Shown here piece by piece: positions 53,613 through 61,986 of a stretch of 64,000 bases of DNA (the stretch's first letter is position 1; the number at the start of each line of letters is the position of its first letter). The translations under genes were made by a program, and so were the position numbers. The notes under the pieces were generated by a model that saw only the letters and a program-made list of their open reading frames with translations, ran no database searches and was not told the DNA's origin. The DNA is from JAJFUE01 sp039683515 (lineage in GTDB: Bacteria; Sumerlaeota; Sumerlaeia; MVZB01): NCBI GenBank assembly GCA_039683515.1, contig JBDKRG010000035.1, forward strand, positions 27,139 to 91,138, given 5' to 3'.

Positions 53613-54653
53613 ATGCTCCGCATCATCGCGCCCCTTCTGATGCTCCTTGCCCTGGCGGCGTGCTCGCGATCGAAGCACCGTTTCCCCGAGCCGCCGCGGA
53701 CGATCAACGTCACGGCCGAGCTCAACGAGCGCGCCCTGCAGCGCCAGCGCATGCTTGAGGAGCTCGCGCTGAAGCAGCCCGACGCCGGCAGCTACAGGAT
53801 CGGGGCCAACGACGTGATCGACATCAAGGTGTTCGAGCAGACGCGGATGGACACCTCCACCCGCGTCGGCGGCAACGGCATGATCAACGTGCCGCCGCTC
53901 GGCGACATCCGGGTCGGGGGGCTGACCGAGCGCGAGCTCGAAACCGAACTGCAGAACCGGCTGCGCGGGCGCTACATCCAGGACCCGCACGTCACCGTGT
54001 TCACGCGCGAGGTCCAGGCGCGCCTGTTCGGGGTCGTCGGCGCGGTCAACCTGCCCGGGCAGTACCCCAGTTTCGGGCAAATGCGCATGGCGGACCTGAT
54101 TTCCCGCGCGGGGGGGCTCAAGCCCGAGGCGGGCGAGGTCGCCTACGTGATCCGGTTCAACCCGCCGGCCGACGGCTCCGGCGAGACCACCAATACGATC
54201 AAGGTCGATCTCGACGGCTTGCTGGTGCGCGGCGATCGCCAGTGGAACATCCCGCTCGAGCCGAGCGACCTGGTCAACATCCCGTCGGCGGGGACGGTCT
54301 TCATCACGGGCAACGGTATCCGGGTGGCGGGGACCTACCCGCTGGTCAAGCGGATGACGCTCCAGCAACTGGTGGACCTTGCCGGCGGCCTCAAGTATGA
54401 AGCCGACCGGATGCTGCTTCTGGTCCGCACGGACGAGGGGGGCCAGAAGGCCGTTTACAAGGTCGATTACAACAAGCTGCGCGCGACGCGGGTCGACGAT
54501 ATCCAGCTTCGCGCGGGCGACAAGGTCGTCGTCGACCGCACGCCGGTCAAGACGGTGCTCGCGGCGATCGGGCGCGCGGCGCAGGCGGTCTTCAGCGTCG
54601 CGGTCTCGGCCGAGTACGACATCAACAACAACGACGACGGCGGGAAAGATTAG
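53613..54653 (+). CDS. Wza/GumB-like polysaccharide export lipoprotein (OPX)
   Basis: A 346-residue outer-membrane export protein. The lipobox LALAAC places the acylated cysteine at position 17. Poly_export domain: YRIGANDVIDIKVFEQTRMDTSTRVGGNGMINVPPLGDIRVGGLTERELE (about 65-115), followed by SLBB-type beta-grasp domains (LFGVVGAVNLPGQYPSFGQMRMADLISRAGG and VFITGNGIRVAGTYPLVKRMTLQQLVDLAGG). The C-terminal AAQAVFSVAVSAEYD may provide the amphipathic outer-membrane helix. It is shortly after the NusG paralogue and pairs functionally with the Wzc-like protein to span the envelope. Confidence 0.93.
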   Translation: MLRIIAPLLMLLALAACSRSKHRFPEPPRTINVTAELNERALQRQRMLEELALKQPDAGSYRIGANDVIDIKVFEQTRMDTSTRVGGNGMINVPPLGDIRVGGLTERELETELQNRLRGRYIQDPHVTVFTREVQARLFGVVGAVNLPGQYPSFGQMRMADLISRAGGLKPEAGEVAYVIRFNPPADGSGETTNTIKVDLDGLLVRGDRQWNIPLEPSDLVNIPSAGTVFITGNGIRVAGTYPLVKRMTLQQLVDLAGGLKYEADRMLLLVRTDEGGQKAVYKVDYNKLRATRVDDIQLRAGDKVVVDRTPVKTVLAAIGRAAQAVFSVAVSAEYDINNNDDGGKD

Positions 54654-54715
54654 GATTGAGGCTCCGCGGGGTTTTCGTTTCGAAGGAAGATCGTTACCTG
54701 TCAAAGGACACTGCC

Positions 54716-56503
54716 ATGGCACGCGCAAGATCGAGCATGGGAAGGGCCGCGTATCTGCGGATGGTGTTTGCCGTTGCCGCGCTGTTGCCGGCCGGGCGCG
54801 CGGAGGCCTCGACGTGGTATGTTCGGCCCGAGGCGCCCAAGGGGACGTACGGCAAGGAAAACGGCTCGTCATACAACAATGCGTTCAACGGCCTCACGAT
54901 CGGCGACCGCGACAGCGGCGGCCTCAAGTGGGGGACCGGCGGCATCAAGGCCGGCGACATCCTCTACGTCTGCGGCAACCACTGGCTCAGCATCACCAAG
55001 CCGTCCGACAGTTTCTTCCATGGGCGGATCGCGATCGGGGCGAACGGGACGTCGAGCGCGCCGATCACGATCCGCTGCGACGGGTCCGATCCGGGCATCA
55101 TCTGGGGATTCGGCCGCAACACGACGCTGTCGGACAAGTGGACCGGTCCCGACTCCAACGGCGTCTACAAAATCGACCGCGACCTGGGGCGCTACCTCGC
55201 CCAGGACGTGACGCTCGGGGTCAAGGGGGCCGTCTACATCACCTCGATGCCGACGACGACGTGGACCGGCAATTACGGCGCGTTCTGCCTCAGGGACGGC
55301 AAGACCTACGTCAAGACGACCGACGGCAAGAGCCCGGCGGGGCGGATTTACACGGGCGACATCGCCTACCGTTTCGCGCTCCTGCGCAACCAGTACATCA
55401 CGTTCAAGGGGTGCAACTTTCCCGGCTTCCTGATGGACGTCGACCGCGACGAGAACGGCGAGCTTCTCCCGGCCGCGCCGCGCAGCAAATACATCACCTT
55501 CGAAAACTGCAAGTTCCGGTACGGCTCGCAGAGCTTCTTCCGGCTTTATGACGACAACAACTACTGGCTGTTCAAGAACTGCACGTTCGAATGGTGCATC
55601 GACGCGATCAACACGATCGGCGGCACGGGCAGCTGGCCCGGGTGCAGCTACATGACCGTCACGGGGTGCGCGTTCAAGCACCTGGGGACGGGGATCTACC
55701 CCCACCAGGACGCGCACGGCATCGGGATCCGCCGCGGCGTGGGCCACGTCATCGAGCACAACACGTTCGAGGACACCGGCTCGGCCATCGAGTTCTGGAC
55801 GAGCGTCGGCAACCCGATGCGCAACATGACGACGCGATACAACTTCATCAAGGACGTCAAAAAGAAAGTCCGCACCGAAGGGTCCGGGATCGTGATTTCC
55901 GGCGACAACCCCGCCACCGGCACGACGACGATCGGCCAGCGCACGGGCTTCAAGATCTACGGCAACATCGTCGTCGGCGCCCAGGGCTCCGGTTTCAGCA
56001 GCAACAACGAGGACCCGGTCCTGGTGTACAACAACATCTTCGTCAACTGCGGCAGCGGCGTCCGTTTCGAGATGCTGCACGCGCCGGTTCAGGCGACGTT
56101 CAAGAACAACATCATCTACAACCCGACACAGCTCTTCATCATCTGCTGCGGCTTCGGCACGCCGACGCTCGATTGGGATTACAACATCTATTACTCGGCC
56201 GCCGGCAACCAGACGTCATTGTGGCGGCCGTACGGCTCGTTCGCCGGCTGGAAAGAGGAGATCGGGTGCGTCGTCGACGCGCATTCGAGGCTGACCGATC
56301 CCAGGTTGCCGCGTTCGTCGCCGACGCAGGACACGGAATGCAAGCCGCAGGCGGGCTCGTGCGCGATCGACACGGGGGTCAACATGGGGCTGGCGCTGGA
56401 TTACCTGGGCAAAACGGTCCCGCAAGGCAAATCCCCCGACATCGGCGCATTCGAGGACGCCGCCAAGTCCAACAACAGCGAGGGCTGGGCCGGTTACGAA
56501 TAA
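54716..56503 (+). CDS. Secreted right-handed beta-helix protein, copy 1
   Basis: A 595-residue exported protein with signal peptide (AAYLRMVFAVAALLPAGRAEA); the ATG at 54716 has AAAGGA eight bases upstream. After the mature start (STWYVRPEAPKGTYG) come strands typical of parallel beta-helices (pectate-lyase-like): ITFKGCNFPGF, YITFENCKFRYGSQSFFRLYD, YWLFKNCTFEWCIDAINT, HVIEHNTFEDTGSAIEF, FKIYGNIVVGAQGSGFSSN. Beta-helix proteins in polysaccharide loci are often lyases, epimerases or acceptors of the polymer. It is closely related to the product of the minus-strand gene at 58259-60037. Catalytic residues cannot be assigned. Confidence 0.85.
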   Translation: MARARSSMGRAAYLRMVFAVAALLPAGRAEASTWYVRPEAPKGTYGKENGSSYNNAFNGLTIGDRDSGGLKWGTGGIKAGDILYVCGNHWLSITKPSDSFFHGRIAIGANGTSSAPITIRCDGSDPGIIWGFGRNTTLSDKWTGPDSNGVYKIDRDLGRYLAQDVTLGVKGAVYITSMPTTTWTGNYGAFCLRDGKTYVKTTDGKSPAGRIYTGDIAYRFALLRNQYITFKGCNFPGFLMDVDRDENGELLPAAPRSKYITFENCKFRYGSQSFFRLYDDNNYWLFKNCTFEWCIDAINTIGGTGSWPGCSYMTVTGCAFKHLGTGIYPHQDAHGIGIRRGVGHVIEHNTFEDTGSAIEFWTSVGNPMRNMTTRYNFIKDVKKKVRTEGSGIVISGDNPATGTTTIGQRTGFKIYGNIVVGAQGSGFSSNNEDPVLVYNNIFVNCGSGVRFEMLHAPVQATFKNNIIYNPTQLFIICCGFGTPTLDWDYNIYYSAAGNQTSLWRPYGSFAGWKEEIGCVVDAHSRLTDPRLPRSSPTQDTECKPQAGSCAIDTGVNMGLALDYLGKTVPQGKSPDIGAFEDAAKSNNSEGWAGYE

Positions 56504-56620
56504 ACCGCGCGGCCCGGTCACTCTTCCGTCCACCTCGATCATTCGCCGGCAGTCATCCAAAGCCGCTTGCAATCCGCGCGAGCGCAAGCCCCCGCGTGCG
56601 CTCGAGAAGTCGATATCCCC

Positions 56621-58126
56621 ATGAAACCCCATTACCTCACCAGTCCAACCGTATGGGCGATTGCCGCCGGCTGTTTCTGCCTGACGCTGATCCTCATACC
56701 GCTGCTGATCCGGATCGCGCCGCGGATCGGCGCCGTCGACCGCGGCGGCCACCGCGGCGTGCACCGGGGCCGGGCGATGCCGCTTCTGGGCGGGCTCGCC
56801 ATCGCGATCCCGTTCGTGGCGATCTGCGTCCTCGGTTTCTTCCGCGTCAGCTTCATGTTCAGCACGATCCGGCACCACCAGGCCGGCCTCCTGGCGCTCG
56901 CCATCGGCTGCATGGGCATATGCGCCCTCGGCGTTGCCGACGACATCAAGGGGCTGAGCGCGCGCGCGAAATTCGCCGTGCAGTTCGCGATGGCGTCGCT
57001 GGCGTGCCTGGCCGGATACAGCATCCGGTTCGTCGACCTGCCGATCTACGGCGACGTGTGGATCGGGCCGGCGGTCGGCACGGCGCTCACCCTGCTGTGG
57101 ATCGTCGGGCTGACCAATGCTTACAACCTGATGGACGGGATCGACGGGCTCTCGGCGGGGCTGGCGTTGATCGCCGCGGCGGGGCTGGCGTGCATTTCGC
57201 TGATGAACGGCTCGACGTTCCCGGCGCTGATGTGCATCGCGCTCGCGGCGAGCCTGGCGGCGTTCCTGCTCTTCAATTTTCACCCGGCGCGCATTTTTCT
57301 CGGCGACACCGGAAGCATGTTCCTGGGGTTCGCGCTCGCCAACATCACGCTGATGGGCTCGCTCAAGACGACCGGCACCGTGATGTTCATCGCCCCGATC
57401 CTCGTGATGGGGCTGCCGATCATGGACACGCTCAGCTCGATGCTGCGGCGCTACCTGCGCGGCCGGCCGCTGTTCTACGGCGACCAGGGCCACATCCACC
57501 ACCGACTGCTCAAGAAGGGCTACACGCAGACGCAGGCCGTGCTGACGTTCTACGGGATCGCCGCGGCGATGGCCGTCTCGGGCATCGTCGGCTGGGCCGC
57601 GCCCCCCGATTCGCCGGTCGCGTGGCTCGCGTACGCAGGCTACGCGCTGGCGGCGGTCGCGGTGATCCGGATCGCCGGGCTACGGCCGGGCATGATCGCC
57701 CAGATGATGGCGTATCGGAAGCACAACCTGCTTCTCAACGCGCTGTCGCAATACGCGGCGATGCGTCTCGAGGACCTGCCGGGCGACGGCGCCGGCCGCG
57801 ACGACAACGTGCTCCACCTGCTCTGCCGCGAGCTGAACCTGCGTTTCCTGATGATCAAGGACGAGCACGCGCGCAGGATCCTGGCGTATGCGCAATCGGG
57901 CGAGCCGACCCGGCCGCAGGAGCCGATCCGCCGCATCCCCATCAGGAACGCGGACCATCGGATGCTGTACCTGACGTATCAGCCCGACCGCCCGATCGAC
58001 GAGCAGGCGCGGGCGGACGTCGAGGGGTGCCTCGCGACCGTTTTCGAGCACACGCGCTGCCGAGCCGACGGCGAGGCGCCACGGCACGAACCGGCGCCGC
58101 TGGTCGACATCCCGCCCGCGGCGTGA
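56621..58126 (+). CDS. WecA-like undecaprenyl-phosphate sugar-1-phosphate transferase with C-terminal extension
   Basis: Polyprenyl-phosphate N-acetylhexosamine-1-phosphate transferase (MraY/WecA family) that starts assembly of the lipid-linked repeat. The 501-residue protein has about ten to eleven membrane helices and the family's motifs: GVADDIKG with Asp107/Asp108, NAYNLMDGIDGLSAG around 167-180, FLGDTGSM with Asp229 and HIHHRLL at 291-297. The start MKPHYLT at 56621 is preferred over an upstream in-frame codon. Beyond the last helix (about 360) is an extra soluble domain of about 140 residues (LHLLCRELNLRFLMIKDEHARRIL ... RMLYLTYQPDRPIDEQ), weakly GAF-like, which ordinary WecA lacks. It lies between two opposed beta-helix genes. 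Confidence 0.92.
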   Translation: MKPHYLTSPTVWAIAAGCFCLTLILIPLLIRIAPRIGAVDRGGHRGVHRGRAMPLLGGLAIAIPFVAICVLGFFRVSFMFSTIRHHQAGLLALAIGCMGICALGVADDIKGLSARAKFAVQFAMASLACLAGYSIRFVDLPIYGDVWIGPAVGTALTLLWIVGLTNAYNLMDGIDGLSAGLALIAAAGLACISLMNGSTFPALMCIALAASLAAFLLFNFHPARIFLGDTGSMFLGFALANITLMGSLKTTGTVMFIAPILVMGLPIMDTLSSMLRRYLRGRPLFYGDQGHIHHRLLKKGYTQTQAVLTFYGIAAAMAVSGIVGWAAPPDSPVAWLAYAGYALAAVAVIRIAGLRPGMIAQMMAYRKHNLLLNALSQYAAMRLEDLPGDGAGRDDNVLHLLCRELNLRFLMIKDEHARRILAYAQSGEPTRPQEPIRRIPIRNADHRMLYLTYQPDRPIDEQARADVEGCLATVFEHTRCRADGEAPRHEPAPLVDIPPAA

Positions 58127-58206
58127 AGTTGGAGGAAATGCGGTTCATCGGGTGTTGATGAGTCGGTGATCGGCACTCATTTACGATTACGAGCACGAAT
58201 GGAAAA

Positions 58207-58234
58207 GCGGGTTGGGTCCTAAGACCCAACCCGC
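58207..58234. terminator. Strong bidirectional terminator hairpin
   Basis: GCGGGTTGGGTC and GACCCAACCCGC form a perfect 12-bp stem with loop CTAA, flanked by AAAA on the left and CGCTTTAA on the right. It lies between convergent genes (the WecA-like gene and beta-helix copy 2). Confidence 0.8.
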
Positions 58235-58258
58235 CCGCTTTAAGTGGTTGTCGGTGCG

Positions 58259-60037
58259 CTATTGATACATGTTCCAGTCGCGGGCCGCGTTGCGCGGCGT
58301 GGTCGACGTGGAATTGGCATTGTACTCGTAGGCGCCGATGTCGGGGGCTTTGCCGAGCGGGATGGCTGTGCCGGCGAAGTCGTTCGAGATGCCGACGAGC
58401 GTGCCGGCGTCGATGGCGCGCGAGCCGGCCTGCGGCATGCAGTCGGTCGCCTTGGAGGGGGCGGATGAAACCAGCTTCGGGTCGCCCTGCTGGCCGTGCG
58501 AGTCGGCGCTCATCGCCGACTTCCACGCCGAGAACGAGCCCCACGGCGCCCACAGCGTCGCGGGGTTGCCCGTGGCCGAGTAGTAGATGTTGTAATCCCA
58601 GCTCATGGAGCTCCCGCTGCCGTTGCGGACGACGAACGTCGTGCGCGGGTTCAGGACGATGTTGTTCTTGACGGTGCCCTGGACGATCCCCGAGTTGGTC
58701 TTGGTCCGGATGCCGTTGGCGCAGTTGACCAGGACGTTGTTGGTGACCGTGATGGGGTCGGGGTTGTTGCTGCTGATGCCGTTGCCCTCGGCGCCGACGA
58801 CGATGTTGCCGCAGATCTTGAAGCCGGTGCGCTCGCCGAGGGTGTCGCCGTTGTCGCCCGAGATCGTGATGCCGTTGCCTTCGGTGATCGCCTTGATCCT
58901 GGGGTTCTTGATGAAGTTGTAGCGGACGGTCATGTTCTTCATCGGGTTGCCGACGCTCGTCCAGAACTCGATGGCGGTGCCGGTGTCCTCGAACGAGTTG
59001 TGCTCGAAGACGTGCCCCTCGCCGCGCTGGATGCCGATGCCGTGGGCGTCCTGGTGCGGGAACATCAGCACGCCGAGGTGCTTGAACGTCGAGCCGCTGA
59101 CCTGCATGTAGCTGGCGCCGACGCCCCCCATGCGGCCGTAGGTATAGATCGCGTTGGGGGCGTATTCGAACGTGCAGTTGTTGAACTTCCAGTAGTTGTT
59201 GCCGTCGAACATCACGAAGAACGTGACCGTTCCGTAGCGGAACGCGCAGCCGTCGAACGTGACGTGGTTGGTCCGCGGCAGGGTGGCGATCAGTTCGCCG
59301 TTCTCGTCGCGGTCGATGTCGGCCAGGTAGCCGGGGAAGCCGATGTTCTTGAAATTGATGTAGGAGTTGCGCAGGAACCAGAGGCGGTAGGCGATGTCGC
59401 CCGTGTAGAGGCGGCCGGCGGGGCTTTTGCCGTCGGTGGTCTTGACGTAGGTGTAGCCGTTGCTCCGGTAGAATGCCCCGTAGTTGCCGGTCCAGGTCGT
59501 GGCGCTCATCTGGGTCAGGAGGACGGTTCCCTTGCCGGCCAGCGAGACGTCCTGGGCGATGAAGTCGCCGAGGTCGCGCGCGATTTTATAGACGCCGTTG
59601 GAGTCGGGGCCGCTCCACGAATCCGAAAGGCTCGTGTTGCGGCCGTAGCCCCAGATCGTTCCCTTCTCCTGGGCCGCGTCGCCGCGGATCGTGATCGGCG
59701 CCGACGAGGTGCCGTTGAGGGGGAAGCCGATGCGGCCGTGCCAGAAGCTGTCGGCCACCTTGGAAATCTTGAGCCAGTGATTGCCGCAGACGTAGAGGGT
59801 GTCGCCGGCCTTGATGCCGCCGGTCCCCCACACAAGGCCGCCCTTGGAGCGGTCGCCGATCGTCAGGCCGTTGAAGGCGTTGTCGTAGGAGGTTCCGTCT
59901 TCGCGGCCGTAGGCGCCCGCGGCGGCCTCGGGCCGGACGTACCAGGTTGCCGCGCGGCCGGGCGTCGCCGGCCAGCACAAAACGGCACCCACCAGAATGC
60001 CGAGCGTCATGAGGGGTCGTGGAAATACTCTCAGCAC
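58259..60037 (-). CDS. Secreted right-handed beta-helix protein, copy 2 (paralogue in opposite orientation)
   Basis: A 592-residue exported beta-helix protein, signal peptide LMTLGILVGAVLCWPATPGRAA. It shares long blocks with copy 1: TWYVRPEA, NAFNGLTIGDR, GGIKAGDTLYVCGNHWL, NGTSSAPITIR, TTWTGNYGAF, YVKTTDGKSPAGR, DRDENGEL and AIEFWTSVGNPM; by eye about two thirds of residues agree over the first 200. The C-terminus diverges (YEYNANSTSTTPRNAARDWNMYQ). The two genes form an inverted pair around the WecA-like gene. The same range of functions is possible (lyase, epimerase or polymer-binding protein). It is the only minus-strand gene inside the polysaccharide locus. Confidence 0.85.
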   Translation of the reverse strand: MLRVFPRPLMTLGILVGAVLCWPATPGRAATWYVRPEAAAGAYGREDGTSYDNAFNGLTIGDRSKGGLVWGTGGIKAGDTLYVCGNHWLKISKVADSFWHGRIGFPLNGTSSAPITIRGDAAQEKGTIWGYGRNTSLSDSWSGPDSNGVYKIARDLGDFIAQDVSLAGKGTVLLTQMSATTWTGNYGAFYRSNGYTYVKTTDGKSPAGRLYTGDIAYRLWFLRNSYINFKNIGFPGYLADIDRDENGELIATLPRTNHVTFDGCAFRYGTVTFFVMFDGNNYWKFNNCTFEYAPNAIYTYGRMGGVGASYMQVSGSTFKHLGVLMFPHQDAHGIGIQRGEGHVFEHNSFEDTGTAIEFWTSVGNPMKNMTVRYNFIKNPRIKAITEGNGITISGDNGDTLGERTGFKICGNIVVGAEGNGISSNNPDPITVTNNVLVNCANGIRTKTNSGIVQGTVKNNIVLNPRTTFVVRNGSGSSMSWDYNIYYSATGNPATLWAPWGSFSAWKSAMSADSHGQQGDPKLVSSAPSKATDCMPQAGSRAIDAGTLVGISNDFAGTAIPLGKAPDIGAYEYNANSTSTTPRNAARDWNMYQ

Positions 60038-60493
60038 AATCCGATCCTTGCTGGGCGCAACTCGAGCGGGTCATGGAGCGCCCATGTTGATTGCGGAAGC
60101 TTAAACTTCCAGGGGATGTGGTTTGAGAATGGTCGAAAAGCCCGCTGGCGGGCGTTTCACTGCGAAATGATTTTTGTGATTAAATAATCCAACTCGGTGC
60201 GGTGACGATGCGGCTCAGTCCAGGACAGGCCCCTCATTAACGACAAACGGCCCTGAATATTTCAAAATCTTGAAATCAGGGCGTCATTGTCGGGTTTTGT
60301 ATCATGCCGGATTCTTTCTGTCACGCTAAAACGACCGGGAGATCCCCTAAAAAATGCATTTTTCTTAGGAATATTTCGGATTTTAGAGTCTTTTGTCCTT
60401 GATGAAACCTACAGTCGCCGGAGTCGCAATGTGATAGGCGCTCATTCCATCCATCCCGCTGTTCCGCGTGATCGCATCCGAACGATTCCGAAA
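60038..60493. other. 450-base divergent intergenic region
   Basis: Lies between the divergent beta-helix copy 2 and Wzy-like genes, so it probably holds two promoters. It contains the hairpin GCCCGC/GCGGGC (60140-60153) and an AT-rich dyad TTTCAA/TTGAAA (60260-60275). An open frame runs through part of it into the Wzy-like gene, but its product from this part does not look like protein. No further gene recognised. Confidence 0.4.
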
Positions 60494-61693
60494 ATGCGCC
60501 CGGTCGAGTGGGGTCTGTGGCTTCTTTCGCTCGCGCTGGTCATGCGGCTCACGCTGCTCAGCCGCCGCCGCCCGCTCGAGGAGTTCGAATCCATCGACCG
60601 CTTCGCGCTCGTCCAGATCGCCATCGTCTTCGCGTGCCTGATCGTGGTTTTGTTTTCGGGGCGGTTCGCGTCCGTGTGGCGCCGCATCGAGCACCGCGCG
60701 AGCGGCCTGCTGGTCATTTTTTATCTGTTTGGGGCGGTTTCCTGCTTGTGGTCGCCGAGGCCGGCGTTCTCTCTGTATCGCGCCATCGAAGCGGTCAGTC
60801 AGGTTGCGATCATCCATCTCGCGCTCTCGCATGCCTGGGATTTTGCGGCCGCCGAACGCCGTGCCCTGTTGGCCGTCCTGGCCAGCATGCTGCTCGGTCT
60901 CTTATCGGTCATCGCCACCCTCGGGCTTGAGCTCCGATTCGACTTCTGGCACACGAACCAGTACAGCGTCCCGGCAATGATCGCGTTCACGTACGCCGTC
61001 GGCGAATTGTTCTCGGGCCGGCGCGCCGACCGCGGATTCCTCGTCTTCGCCGGCGTGGCCGGCCTCATCGGGATGGCGATCGGCACGAGCAGCGCCAGCA
61101 CGATCTCGGCGCTGTGCGGGATCGCGGTGGCCGTCATGTTGAGCCGCAACCGCAGGCAGAAACTGTTCCTGCTCGGGCTGCTTGCGGCGGGGATCATGCT
61201 GTACGGCGGCGTCGCGCTCATCCGGGAGCTTGTGTTCTACGGCAAATCCGAGGTCAACATCGAGCAGCTCAGCGGGCGCGCGTATTTCTGGCAGGGATAC
61301 CTCAGACAGTTCGCCGAGCACCCGATCCTCGGCCAGGGGTTCGCCGTTTCGGCGCGGATCTCGACCTATTGGCGATCGACCAACACGCACAACGCCATCC
61401 TGTCGGTGCTGCTCGGCACGGGGATCGTCGGGATGGCGTTTGCCTCGCGCGCCGTGGGGCGGTGGTTTTTCGATTCCTTGCGCGCCGCGCGGCAGCGGCG
61501 GCGGGGTTCGGTCGGTTGCGCCGCGGCGATCTCGGCCGGGCTGGTCAACAGCATGTCCGTCGCCTACCTCGGCGAGACGTGGATGATGAGCTCGTTCTCG
61601 TTCGTCTGCATCCTCGCCCTCTCGTCGATGTTCGTGGTCGATCACAAAAGGAATGCGGCAGTCCGGGCATCAGCCGGGCGCTCAAGCCGATAG
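60494..61693 (+). CDS. Wzy/O-antigen-ligase-family membrane protein
   Basis: A 399-residue polytopic protein with about ten hydrophobic segments and the Wzy_C pattern: SGRAYFWQGYLRQFAEHPILGQGF followed by THNAILSVLLGTGIVGMAF, the large periplasmic loop with Arg and His thought to act in polymerisation or ligation. In this locus it is the likely polymerase joining flipped repeats; WaaL-like ligase activity cannot be excluded. The start at 60494 (MRPVEWGLWLLS) immediately precedes the first helix but has no clear ribosome-binding site, and a start further upstream in the open frame is possible. Confidence 0.87.
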   Translation: MRPVEWGLWLLSLALVMRLTLLSRRRPLEEFESIDRFALVQIAIVFACLIVVLFSGRFASVWRRIEHRASGLLVIFYLFGAVSCLWSPRPAFSLYRAIEAVSQVAIIHLALSHAWDFAAAERRALLAVLASMLLGLLSVIATLGLELRFDFWHTNQYSVPAMIAFTYAVGELFSGRRADRGFLVFAGVAGLIGMAIGTSSASTISALCGIAVAVMLSRNRRQKLFLLGLLAAGIMLYGGVALIRELVFYGKSEVNIEQLSGRAYFWQGYLRQFAEHPILGQGFAVSARISTYWRSTNTHNAILSVLLGTGIVGMAFASRAVGRWFFDSLRAARQRRRGSVGCAAAISAGLVNSMSVAYLGETWMMSSFSFVCILALSSMFVVDHKRNAAVRASAGRSSR

Positions 61694-61780
61694 CTCTTTG
61701 CGCCCTCTTGCGTCGCCGGTGTCGTGTCTCACGTTGATTGCAGATGATGCATGCAACCGCGAACGAAATATGGCGATGAG

Positions 61781-61931
61781 GAACCGCGACGCGGTTCGAC
61801 AAACCCGCCGCAGCCCTGTTGTCGAACCGATCAATCGGTTCCGCCATTCCGGCGCTCGAACCGTGGGTTGCCGATTCGAAAACAGAATCGGCAACCCACG
61901 GCTTGGGAGGTCGAACCGCTGGCGCGGTTCC
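61781..61931. repeat. Composite four-hairpin intergenic repeat, copy C
   Basis: Same order as copy A: GAACCGC/GCGGTTC (61781-61797), CGAACCGAT/ATCGGTTC near 61824-61841, a 17-bp stem CCGTGGGTTGCCGATTC with its complement (61861-61902), and GAACCGC/GCGGTTC (61914-61930). The central stem differs from copy A only at its tip and loop, with compensating changes in both arms. It lies in the gap between the Wzy-like and last GT4 genes, nearly 60 kb from copy A. Confidence 0.88.
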
Positions 61932-61986
61932 AATGCATCAACCATTGCAATTCGGAGACGCCATACCAGGAGCCCCTCGCAACCAC

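Noticed and set aside
60287..60493. Longer N-terminus for the Wzy-like protein
   Set aside because: The frame is open, but the extra 69 residues are not membrane-like and lie in an AT-rich promoter-like region; the ATG at 60494 immediately precedes the first helix.
61819..61986. N-terminal extension of the last GT4 enzyme
   Set aside because: The extra residues are translated from composite repeat copy C; homology to GT4 begins at the ATG at 61987.
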